From positions 1 to 13,844 of the forward strand of contig JAEZIL010000038.1 in assembly GCA_023436685.1 (NCBI GenBank): 13,844 bases of DNA, read 5' to 3'. The notes beneath the pieces were generated by a model. It had not been told where the DNA came from and ran no database searches. It worked only from the letters and a program-made list of their open reading frames with translations. Origin of the DNA: Bacteroidota bacterium. GTDB lineage: Bacteria > Bacteroidota > Bacteroidia > Chitinophagales > Chitinophagaceae. The number at the start of each line of letters is the position of its first letter. The stretch's first letter is position 1. Below, in pieces: positions 1-4,615 of the stretch. The translations under genes and the position numbers were made by a program.

Positions 1-564
1 AAATATGGCTATTTCCCGGTCAGTGTATTTTTCTACCAGGTAAAGCAATAAGTTGAAATAAGAAGTTGCCCCACCGCTTGAGTATAGACGCTGCTCTTCA
101 GTGATGATCCGGTCATCTACTAATTCAACCTCTGGAAACATATCCCTGAACAACTCAGCATACTTCCAGTGCGTTGAACATTTTTTACCGTTCAATAAAC
201 CTGTTGATGCCAATAGAAAGGCGCCTATACAAAGGCTGGCTATTTCTGCTCCCGAGTTGTATTGTTTTACCAACCAGGGGAGAAATGCCAGATTTTTATC
301 CAACGATTTATGCAGGTTGCCGGCAAGAGCGGGTACAAATACCAGATCAGTGCTTTTTATTTCATTTATCAGTTTATCAACATGTACCGTAAATGAGCCA
401 TTATGGAGTTTTACATTTTTAGTAAGGCCTACCAATTGAATGTTGAAAATAGGCTCTCTACCCATGTCGGTTAAGAAATCGTTTACACCCGCAAATATGC
501 AACGTGGATCATCTATGCTGGCCAGCACGGCATCTTCGGGTACCAGGATTGAAACGTTTTTCAT
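1..564 (-). CDS. GlxA-family AraC-type transcriptional regulator, N-terminal part (partial)
   Basis: The minus strand is open from an ATG at 564-562 to the left edge, giving 188 residues of a protein whose C-terminus lies outside the window. It starts MKNVSILVPEDAV and shows the DJ-1/PfpI-like (class I glutamine amidotransferase-fold) domain of GlxA-type regulators: a nucleophile-elbow-like segment ASLCIGAFLLASTGLLNG with Cys112, then the family's STHW (residues 130-133), then SSGGATSYFNLLLYLVEKY (162-180), which normally leads into the AraC helix-turn-helix region. That DNA-binding part should lie just left of position 1. By family these proteins are cytosolic regulators, often of neighbouring genes; the amidotransferase-like domain usually senses a ligand rather than acting as an enzyme. 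It is divergent from the reductase at 695 and shares a 130-bp upstream region with it, so it may control that gene (inference). The ligand is unknown. Confidence 0.85.
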   Translation of the reverse strand, partial: MKNVSILVPEDAVLASIDDPRCIFAGVNDFLTDMGREPIFNIQLVGLTKNVKLHNGSFTVHVDKLINEIKSTDLVFVPALAGNLHKSLDKNLAFLPWLVKQYNSGAEIASLCIGAFLLASTGLLNGKKCSTHWKYAELFRDMFPEVELVDDRIITEEQRLYSSGGATSYFNLLLYLVEKYTDREIAIF

Positions 565-694
565 AAAATAAAGTTACATATTCTCTTAATCGCAAACTGC
601 CCCTATGTGTTACGGAAATGCACCCCTTTCAGTAGCTTACCGGAATGTAGTTTTATGCCTTAGCGCAGCATTGTAAAAGGTAGCAGCAGAATAT

Positions 695-1246
695 ATGAGA
701 AAAGTAATAGCATCGCTCAACATTACCCTTGATGGATATATAGCAGGGCCCGAGAATGATTTAGATTGGCATTTCCCGCTTTGGAATGATGATATGTATT
801 TACATGCCAGAGAGCAGTTATTGACGATGAGTACTATTATTTTAGGCCGTGTTACATACCAATCGATGGCAGACTACTGGCCAACAGCCCCTGTAAACGA
901 CTTTACAACCATGATGAATACCTATGAAAAAGTTGTTTTCTCACATACACTTAAGGAAACAAGCTGGAACAATACACGCCTTGCAGGTAAAACTATGCGA
1001 GAGGAAGTCAAAGATCTCAAGCAACAGGAAGGTGATAACATAATTATATATGGCAGCGGCAGCCTTATTCAGTCGTTCATTAATAACGACTTAATAGATG
1101 AGTACAGGCTTTGGGTGCACCCGGTAGTGATAGGCAAGGGAGTACCGTTGTTCGAAAATAGCTGTTGTATTAAGCTGCATTTATTGCGAACTAAAGTATT
1201 TAGCTCCGGTGTTGTAATGTTATATTATCAACCATTACGCGCATAA
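695..1246 (+). CDS. Dihydrofolate reductase-fold / RibD C-terminal domain protein
   Basis: A 183-residue cytosolic protein of the RibD_C (DHFR-fold) superfamily. Visible landmarks are the N-terminal strand and loop ASLNITLDGYIAG (residues 6-18), the segment TIILGRVTYQSMADYW (47-62) and the nucleotide-binding stretch IIIYGSGSLIQSF (116-128), followed by PVVIGKGVPLF (143-153). These match stand-alone RibD_C-type proteins, which bind NADPH; RibD itself reduces a riboflavin intermediate, but most stand-alone members of this size have no assigned substrate. It lacks the deaminase domain of full RibD, so I do not call it a riboflavin gene. The ATG at 695 gives a complete N-terminal strand. It lies divergent from the GlxA-type regulator, a common arrangement for a regulator and its target (inference). 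Confidence 0.85.
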   Translation: MRKVIASLNITLDGYIAGPENDLDWHFPLWNDDMYLHAREQLLTMSTIILGRVTYQSMADYWPTAPVNDFTTMMNTYEKVVFSHTLKETSWNNTRLAGKTMREEVKDLKQQEGDNIIIYGSGSLIQSFINNDLIDEYRLWVHPVVIGKGVPLFENSCCIKLHLLRTKVFSSGVVMLYYQPLRA

Positions 1247-1418
1247 TATAATGGTAAAACGGTTTAAAGTAAAGGTTTGTACAGGTTTTAAGTGGGAGAA
1301 ATCCACATTTTAAAAGGGTTTTATCCACTTTTGAAAATTATTTGCTTATTTGTAGCATATTTCAGCGATTTTTTTTTGTAACATCGCATTCAATCTTTTA
1401 AATAAACAACAACTTAGT
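1247..1418 (+). promoter_or_regulatory. Intergenic region with a candidate HU promoter
   Basis: This 172-bp gap holds no gene. A Bacteroidota-like promoter can be proposed: TTTG at 1349-1352, an 18-bp spacer, then TTTTTTTG at 1371-1378, which matches the TAnnTTTG consensus except for its second base. It would give a leader of roughly 35 nt before the HU start at 1419. Further upstream, AAGTGG (1290-1295) and CCACTT (1325-1330) can pair across a loop of about 29 nt; I cannot say whether this matters. The promoter call rests on spacing and motif only. Confidence 0.4.
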
Positions 1419-1715
1419 ATGAACAAAGCTGAATTAATTGATCAAATTGCTGCTGATGCAGGCCTTACTAAATCTCAAGCTAACATGGCTTTAGATTCTT
1501 TCACCGATAGTATCGTTAACGCACTGAAAAAAGGCGATAAAGTTACTTTGGTTGGTTTCGGTACGTTTTCTGTAACTCAAAGAGCTGCACGTAATGGCCG
1601 CAATCCTCAAACTGGTGAAACAATTAAGATCAAAGCACGCAAATCACCTAAATTTAAAGCAGGAAAGGAATTTTCTGATAAAATAGGTGGTGTTAAAGCT
1701 GCGAAAAAGAAATAA
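1419..1715 (+). CDS. HU-family nucleoid DNA-binding protein
   Basis: A 98-residue protein of the HU/IHF family, which bends DNA as a dimer and helps compact the nucleoid. The start MNKAELIDQIAADAGLTKSQ is the classic HU dimerisation helix. The signature GFGTFSVTQRAARNGRNPQTGETI (residues 46-69) carries the beta-arm with RNPQTG, whose Pro63 is the residue expected to intercalate into DNA. The body ends near residue 90 and is followed by a short lysine-rich tail (VKAAKKK). Length and motifs indicate an HU-like homodimer rather than an IHF subunit, although the sequence alone does not rule out IHF-like specificity. It is monocistronic: its own upstream region on one side and a strong hairpin terminator directly behind it. 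Confidence 0.96.
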   Translation: MNKAELIDQIAADAGLTKSQANMALDSFTDSIVNALKKGDKVTLVGFGTFSVTQRAARNGRNPQTGETIKIKARKSPKFKAGKEFSDKIGGVKAAKKK

Positions 1716-1726
1716 GCTTAAGCTTA
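1713..1726. repeat. 14-bp perfect palindrome at the HU stop codon
   Basis: TAAGCTT followed by AAGCTTA forms a perfect palindrome that includes the HU stop codon TAA (1713-1715). It sits just before the terminator hairpin. It may have no function; it is listed because it is exact and lies at the gene end. Confidence 0.5.
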
Positions 1727-1730
1727 CTTA

Positions 1731-1762
1731 AATAAAGGCCTTCATTGAAGGCCTTTATTTTT
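1731..1762 (+). terminator. Intrinsic terminator of the HU gene
   Basis: AATAAAGGCCTTCA (1731-1744) is the exact reverse complement of TGAAGGCCTTTATT (1746-1759) with one central base, so the real hairpin has a few unpaired loop bases. A T-tract follows (1757-1762). With A-tract and T-tract on both sides it could work in either direction, but only the HU gene runs into it. Confidence 0.93.
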
Positions 1763-1808
1763 ATGCCAAAGAAAAGAGAGCATGCTGTACAATGACTACA
1801 TGCATCGA

Positions 1809-1840
1809 TTTGGTTGTTTAAAACAACTCAACTATCTTTA
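1809..1840 (+). promoter_or_regulatory. Bacteroidota-type promoter of the attenuator/peroxiredoxin operon
   Basis: TTTG at 1809-1812 (the -33 element) is followed after 20 bp by TATCTTTA at 1833-1840, which differs from the -7 consensus TAnnTTTG only in the last base. The spacing fits what is known for sigma-ABfr promoters. The start of transcription would fall around 1845-1847, at or next to the GTG of the first leader ORF. This is the best-formed two-element promoter in the window. The spacer contains a perfect inverted repeat (listed separately). Confidence 0.65.
1813..1827. repeat. Perfect inverted repeat in the promoter spacer (candidate operator)
   Basis: GTTGTTT (1813-1819) and AAACAAC (1821-1827) are exact reverse complements around a central A (1820). 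The repeat lies wholly between the proposed -33 and -7 elements, where a bound dimeric regulator would block or remodel RNA polymerase. I do not recognise the site as that of a named regulator. Operator function is inferred from symmetry and position. Confidence 0.45.
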
Positions 1841-1845
1841 TTCTT

Positions 1846-1902
1846 GTGAAGAATAATTTTACATCAAACTGTTGTCATAACTATACCCGCATGAGGAGGT
1901 AG
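1846..1902 (+). CDS. Leader peptide 1 (18 residues, Cys-Cys)
   Basis: A tiny ORF starting at GTG (1846) and ending at TAG (1900-1902) encodes MKNNFTSNCCHNYTRMRR. Two adjacent Cys codons (TGT TGT, 1870-1875) form the core. It is followed after 28 nt by a strong terminator. This is the layout of an amino-acid attenuator leader. GTG is the only standard start between the upstream in-frame TAA and the Cys codons. It coincides with the predicted transcription start, so translation may be leaderless. The last codons overlap GGAGGT (1895-1900), which can pair with the 5' arm of the terminator, so a ribosome reaching the stop codon would hide the antiterminator strand. The ORF is short and its translation is inferred from this architecture and from similarity to leader peptide 2. 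Confidence 0.65.
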   Translation: MKNNFTSNCCHNYTRMRR

Positions 1903-1957
1903 GATGGCTATGTTATAACCATATTTATTAAGCCTCCGAATTTCGGAGGCTTTTTTT
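1895..1957 (+). terminator. Attenuator 1: terminator with alternative antiterminator strand
   Basis: AGCCTCCGAA (1931-1940) and TTCGGAGGCT (1942-1951) form a 10-bp stem around one central base (in practice a small loop with a shortened stem), with a T-tract at 1951-1957: a strong intrinsic terminator. An alternative partner for its 5' arm exists in the leader ORF: GGAGG (1895-1899) pairs with CCTCC (1933-1937), and U1900 can wobble with G1932. A ribosome stalled on the Cys codons (1870-1875) would leave GGAGG free, favouring antitermination; a ribosome at the stop codon (1900) would cover it, favouring termination. The antiterminator is short, so this module is less certain than attenuator 2. 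The AGGAGG could also be read as a ribosome-binding site for a 4-codon ORF at 1904; I consider pairing more likely. Confidence 0.7.
1900..1913 (+). promoter_or_regulatory. Shared box TAGGAT-n-CTATGT, copy 1
   Basis: TAGGATGGCTATGT sits between the first leader ORF and terminator 1. Nearly the same string (TAGGATACTATGT, 2066-2078) sits at the equivalent place in the second module. Neither copy is part of the terminator stem, so the conservation is not explained by the hairpins. In this copy the leader stop codon TAG is the first triplet of the box. Function unknown. Confidence 0.5.
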
Positions 1958-1969
1958 ATAACAACCAAA

Positions 1970-2062
1970 ATGAATCAATACTTCAATACATATTATCGTA
2001 ATGTGCAACAGACCAATATCTGTTGCTGCAATAACTATGTGCTTTCAAAGGAGCGATGTTGA
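1970..2062 (+). CDS. Leader peptide 2 (30 residues, Cys-Cys-Cys)
   Basis: ATG at 1970, TGA at 2060-2062. The peptide begins MNQYFNTYYRN and has the core NICCCNNYVLS, with three successive Cys codons TGT TGC TGC at 2021-2029 and a fourth Cys as its last residue. It begins 13 nt after the T-tract of terminator 1, so it is probably translated only on readthrough transcripts. CC-N-N-Y matches CC-H-N-Y of leader 1, and the DNA under this core matches at 12 of 15 bases. TTCAAAGG (2044-2051), inside the ORF 15 nt after the Cys codons, is the antiterminator strand. A shorter start at GTG 2003 is possible and would keep the Cys core. I see no promoter of its own. It has the layout of a cysteine-sensing attenuator leader; translation is inferred. 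Confidence 0.7.
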   Translation: MNQYFNTYYRNVQQTNICCCNNYVLSKERC

Positions 2063-2114
2063 TGATAGGATACTATGTACTCAAAGCCCTTTGAATATTT
2101 CAAAGGGCTTTTTT
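2044..2114 (+). terminator. Attenuator 2: terminator with perfect 8-bp antiterminator
   Basis: AAAGCCCTTTGAA (2083-2095) and TTCAAAGGGCTTT (2099-2111) form a perfect 13-bp stem with a TAT loop, followed by T's to 2114. The 3' arm has a decoy copy upstream: TTTCAAAGG occurs both at 2043-2051 inside the leader ORF and at 2098-2106 in the terminator. TTCAAAGG (2044-2051) can therefore pair perfectly with CCTTTGAA (2088-2095), giving an 8-bp antiterminator that destroys the terminator. A ribosome stalled at 2021-2029 would leave this strand free; one at the stop codon (2060) would cover it. This predicts readthrough when cysteine is scarce. It is the clearest evidence in the window for leader-peptide attenuation. 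Confidence 0.8.
2066..2078 (+). promoter_or_regulatory. Shared box TAGGAT-n-CTATGT, copy 2
   Basis: TAGGATACTATGT lies 3 nt after the stop of leader 2 and 4 nt before the terminator 2 stem. It repeats the box at 1900-1913 with only the middle bases differing. ACTATGT also occurs at 2034-2040 inside the leader ORF. The role is unknown; possibilities are an RNA structural element, a pausing signal or residual similarity from duplication of the module. Confidence 0.5.
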
Positions 2115-2136
2115 ATTACCTCAATTTTCAAACAAA

Positions 2137-2586
2137 ATGAAAAACATACAATTACAACAACATAACCAACTAGCCCGGCCTGTACAAAAAATGGCCAGTT
2201 ACCAGCTACAAACAAAAGCTTTGCCCATTTGCGATATTTTGTATGAGATCAATGGTTTGAATGACAAGACACTATTGAGCCTAATAGGCTCTCTGAATTT
2301 TAACCGTATCAATATTCAATATTATAACGTAGATATTCTTGATGTTGTGGCTGATAATAACATGCTAACTTTTCATTCGGATGGTGGTTTTTATGGAGAT
2401 GATGCAATTGAAATAAAACTGTCTGTCATGCAGCAATCAGGAGCAATAGAAAATACTATTCTTAGAGGCAATTTTATTTACACTATCAATGACGATAAAT
2501 CTAAAAGACTATCAAACAATTTTCTTAAAATAATAAACAATACAAACTATGGCATTAAGACTTGGGGACGTAGCGCCCGACTTTAA
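2137..2586 (+). CDS. Uncharacterised A+T-rich protein under attenuator control
   Basis: A 149-residue protein that I do not recognise. It has a Q/N-rich start (MKNIQLQQHNQ), no signal peptide and no membrane segment, and a mixed alpha/beta-looking middle with alternating hydrophobic stretches such as INIQYYNVDILDVVADNNML. There is one Cys (ICDIL, near residue 32). A hand count gives about 34% G+C over 2161-2520, clearly lower than ClpB (about 45-50% in lines I checked), which may point to acquisition or relaxed selection. It is the first gene after the two Cys attenuators (ATG 22 nt after the second T-tract) and its last 38 bp overlap the start of the peroxiredoxin in another frame, so both should be on one attenuated mRNA and may be translationally coupled. 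The overlap-encoded tail (GIKTWGRSARL) may be an extension by lost stop codon. Confidence 0.6.
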   Translation: MKNIQLQQHNQLARPVQKMASYQLQTKALPICDILYEINGLNDKTLLSLIGSLNFNRINIQYYNVDILDVVADNNMLTFHSDGGFYGDDAIEIKLSVMQQSGAIENTILRGNFIYTINDDKSKRLSNNFLKIINNTNYGIKTWGRSARL

Positions 2587-3187
2587 AGCGCAAACAACAC
2601 ATGGGAATATCCACTTTCATGAATATTTGGGGAATAATTGGGCGGTACTTTTCTCGCATCCTGCCGACTATACGCCTGTATGTACTACAGAGCTTGGCCG
2701 CACCGCACAGCTAAAGGAGGAATTTGCCAGGCGTGGTGTAAAGGTATTGGCGGTAAGTGTTGACGGCCTTGATAACCATGCAGGATGGATAAATGATATT
2801 AATGAAACGCAAAACACCACGGTAGATTTCCCTATCATTGCCGATACTGATAAGAATGTAGCTACACTGTACGATATGATACATCCTAATGCGTCAGCAA
2901 CTGCTACCGTACGCTCTTTGTTCATTATTGACCCGGAAAAAAAAGTAAGGCTTATTATTACTTATCCGGCATCAACCGGAAGAAATTTTAATGAAGTATT
3001 GCGTGTTATTGATTCTTTGCAATTAACCTCTAACTACAGCGTGGCTACACCTGCAGATTGGCAACAAAAGGAAGATGTGATTGTTCTGCCTTCAGTATCA
3101 ACCGAGGTTGCACAACAGAAATTTCCTAAGGGATTGAAAATAGTAAAACCATATTTACGTTATACGCCGCAGCCAGATATAGAATAA
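2549..3187 (+). CDS. 1-Cys peroxiredoxin (Prx6 subfamily)
   Basis: A 212-residue cytosolic peroxidase of the AhpC/TSA superfamily that reduces hydrogen peroxide, organic peroxides or peroxynitrite. The active site is SHPADYTPVCTTELGR with peroxidatic Cys45; Thr42 and the later Arg of the family motif are in place. Cys45 is the only cysteine in the protein, so it is a true 1-Cys enzyme needing an outside reductant. The long C-terminal dimerisation part with TPADWQQKEDVIVLPSVS and LKIVKPYLRYTPQP is typical of Prx6 and explains the length of over 200 residues. ATG 2549 starts the canonical MALRLGDVAPDF. It overlaps the upstream unknown gene by 38 bp. Known context: a Prx6-type enzyme of Pseudomonas, LsfA, was first linked to sulfate starvation, which suits the Cys attenuators found upstream here (inference). 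Confidence 0.95.
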   Translation: MALRLGDVAPDFKAQTTHGNIHFHEYLGNNWAVLFSHPADYTPVCTTELGRTAQLKEEFARRGVKVLAVSVDGLDNHAGWINDINETQNTTVDFPIIADTDKNVATLYDMIHPNASATATVRSLFIIDPEKKVRLIITYPASTGRNFNEVLRVIDSLQLTSNYSVATPADWQQKEDVIVLPSVSTEVAQQKFPKGLKIVKPYLRYTPQPDIE

Positions 3188-3197
3188 TAATTGAACA

Positions 3198-3226
3198 GGC
3201 CGGGATAATACTCCCGGTCAATTTTT
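3198..3226 (+). terminator. Probable terminator after the peroxiredoxin
   Basis: CCGGGA (3200-3205) and TCCCGG (3212-3217) form a stem extended outward by a G-C and a G-T pair to 3198-3219, with a 6-nt loop, followed by AATTTTTA. It lies 10 nt after the peroxiredoxin stop and closes the attenuated operon. The T-run is short. Confidence 0.65.
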
Positions 3227-3232
3227 ACCCCT

Positions 3233-3240
3233 TATATTTG
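3233..3240 (+). promoter_or_regulatory. -7 promoter element (TATATTTG)
   Basis: A perfect TAnnTTTG match 20 nt before the start of the 49-residue gene. No good -33 TTTG is visible at the right distance, so only the -7 element is claimed. Confidence 0.5.
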
Positions 3241-3260
3241 TAGTCATTAAATCAATTGAT

Positions 3261-3410
3261 ATGTCGCTATTATCAAATAATAAGAAGGACAATAAAAAAG
3301 GCGGTAAGACCGGCAATAAGGTTGCGGGAAGTAAGCCTGTTTTAAAACCGGGTCAATCTGCTAACATCAATAAAAAACCTGTAAAAACAGGCGGAACGAG
3401 AGGCAGCTAG
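3261..3410 (+). CDS. Small basic Lys/Gly/Asn-rich protein (49 residues)
   Basis: ATG at 3261, TAG at 3408-3410. The product starts MSLLSNNKKDNKKGGKTGNK and ends NKKPVKTGGTRGS. It is very rich in Lys, Gly and Asn, has no acidic residue except one Asp, no Cys, and no hydrophobic core, so it is probably disordered and may bind nucleic acid or ribosomes (inference). It has its own perfect -7 element upstream and lies 26 nt before the RlmL-like methyltransferase, likely in the same transcript. Similar small basic proteins are, as I recall, found in related Bacteroidota, but I cannot verify this here. Clean codons, a promoter and a sensible start argue that it is real in spite of its size. Confidence 0.65.
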   Translation: MSLLSNNKKDNKKGGKTGNKVAGSKPVLKPGQSANINKKPVKTGGTRGS

Positions 3411-3436
3411 TTTTAGCTACTTCTGTGAATATTACT

Positions 3437-4615
3437 ATGTCATTTTTTACTACTGCAGCACCAATTACTGTAACGTGTCACAAACGTCTTGCACCTTATC
3501 TTGAAAAAGAGGTTAAAGACCTGGGCTTTACTATAGAGGAAACCTTTATTACTGGAGTACACTTAAGGGGTACAATTAACGATTGTATTAAGCTAAATCT
3601 AAACCTGCGCTGTGGCAGCCAGGTGTTATATGGGTTGAAAAATTTTGAAGCTCATGATGCAAACGATATTTACAATGAACTTGTAGATTATCCGTGGGAA
3701 GAGATTTTGCCGGAGGGTGGTACATTTTCAGTAACAAGCAATGTACTTAACGATACTATAAACAATAGTATGTTTGCCAGCTTAAGGGTTAAAGATGCAA
3801 TTGTAGACAGGATACGCAACAAAACCGGCAAACGGCCCGATACAAGCTCAGAGTTGACCGGTGCTGTAGTTCATTTATTATGGAAACATGAGTATGCTGA
3901 GATATTTATCGATACATCGGGCAACTCATTGGCACGCCATGGTTACCGTAAAATACCGGGTAAAGCACCAATGCTTGAAGCCCTGGCAGCAGCTACAATA
4001 TTAGCTACCCAGTGGGATAGAAAGTCTCCGTTCGTAAATCCTATGTGTGGTTCAGGTACAGTAGCTATCGAGGCCGCATTAATTGCCACAAACACTCGCC
4101 CGGGCCTGTTTCGTATGAACTATGCTTTCATGCATCTGAAAGGATACAATGAAGACGTCTATCTGAGCGAAATGGATGAACTGGATAAGAAAATTTCAGA
4201 TACACCTGAACTTAAAATTATAGCAACAGATTTGAGCCCCCAGGCAATTGAAAACGCTAAAAAGAATGCAAAGGCTGCAGGCGTAGCTGATCTTATAGAT
4301 TTTTCTGTTTGCGATTTTGCTTCTACTAAAGTGCCGCAAGGTGCTGGGGTTGTATACATGAACCCTGAATATGGTGAACGCCTTGGCGACGAATCTGAAC
4401 TGGAGGAAGTATATGCTCGCATAGGCGATTTTATGAAGCAGAAATGCAAAGGCTACTTTGGCTATGTTTTTACGGGCAACCTTGACCTGGCAAAAAAGAT
4501 AGGCTTAAAAGCAAAACGCAGGATCGAGTTTTATAACAGTACAATAGACTGCCGCTTACTTGAATATGAACTGTATGAAGGAAGCAGGGAGAAAAAGACA
4601 GATGCTCTTATTTAG
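3437..4615 (+). CDS. rlmL: THUMP-domain class I SAM-dependent RNA methyltransferase (RlmL-like)
   Basis: A 392-residue cytosolic methyltransferase homologous to the RlmL half of E. coli RlmKL, which makes m2G2445 in 23S rRNA. The N-terminal THUMP region (roughly residues 45-165) binds RNA. The joint motif FIDTSGNSLARHGYR is diagnostic of this family. The SAM-binding motif is NPMCGSGTVAIEAALIA, and the substrate/catalytic motif is NPEYGERLG (N309-P310-E311-Y312), where most relatives have NPPY. The RlmK (m7G2069) half is absent, as usual outside gammaproteobacteria. I choose ATG 3437 over an in-frame GTG at 3425 because MSFFTTAAPITVTC is a natural start. Its stop overlaps the end of the convergent OmpA-family gene by 8 bp. 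The exact nucleotide modified is inferred from homology. Confidence 0.88.
   Translation: MSFFTTAAPITVTCHKRLAPYLEKEVKDLGFTIEETFITGVHLRGTINDCIKLNLNLRCGSQVLYGLKNFEAHDANDIYNELVDYPWEEILPEGGTFSVTSNVLNDTINNSMFASLRVKDAIVDRIRNKTGKRPDTSSELTGAVVHLLWKHEYAEIFIDTSGNSLARHGYRKIPGKAPMLEALAAATILATQWDRKSPFVNPMCGSGTVAIEAALIATNTRPGLFRMNYAFMHLKGYNEDVYLSEMDELDKKISDTPELKIIATDLSPQAIENAKKNAKAAGVADLIDFSVCDFASTKVPQGAGVVYMNPEYGERLGDESELEEVYARIGDFMKQKCKGYFGYVFTGNLDLAKKIGLKAKRRIEFYNSTIDCRLLEYELYEGSREKKTDALI

Noticed and set aside
101..439. 112-codon plus-strand ORF near the left edge
   Set aside because: Antisense to the GlxA-type regulator, which has strong family motifs and continues through the edge.
649..656. TAGTTTTA as a -7 element for the RibD_C-like gene
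   Set aside because: One mismatch, no -33 partner and almost 40 nt from the start codon; too weak to list as a feature.
1904..1918. AGGAGG followed by a 4-codon ORF (ATG GCT ATG TTA TAA)
   Set aside because: It looks like a strong ribosome-binding site, but Bacteroidota rarely use Shine-Dalgarno pairing, and the GGAGG is better explained as the antiterminator strand copying the terminator 3' arm.
1950..2000. A separate promoter for the second leader peptide
   Set aside because: No TAnnTTTG or TTTG pair with correct spacing is present; the best candidate (TATTATCG, 1991-1998) has two mismatches. The second module is more likely read from the first promoter.
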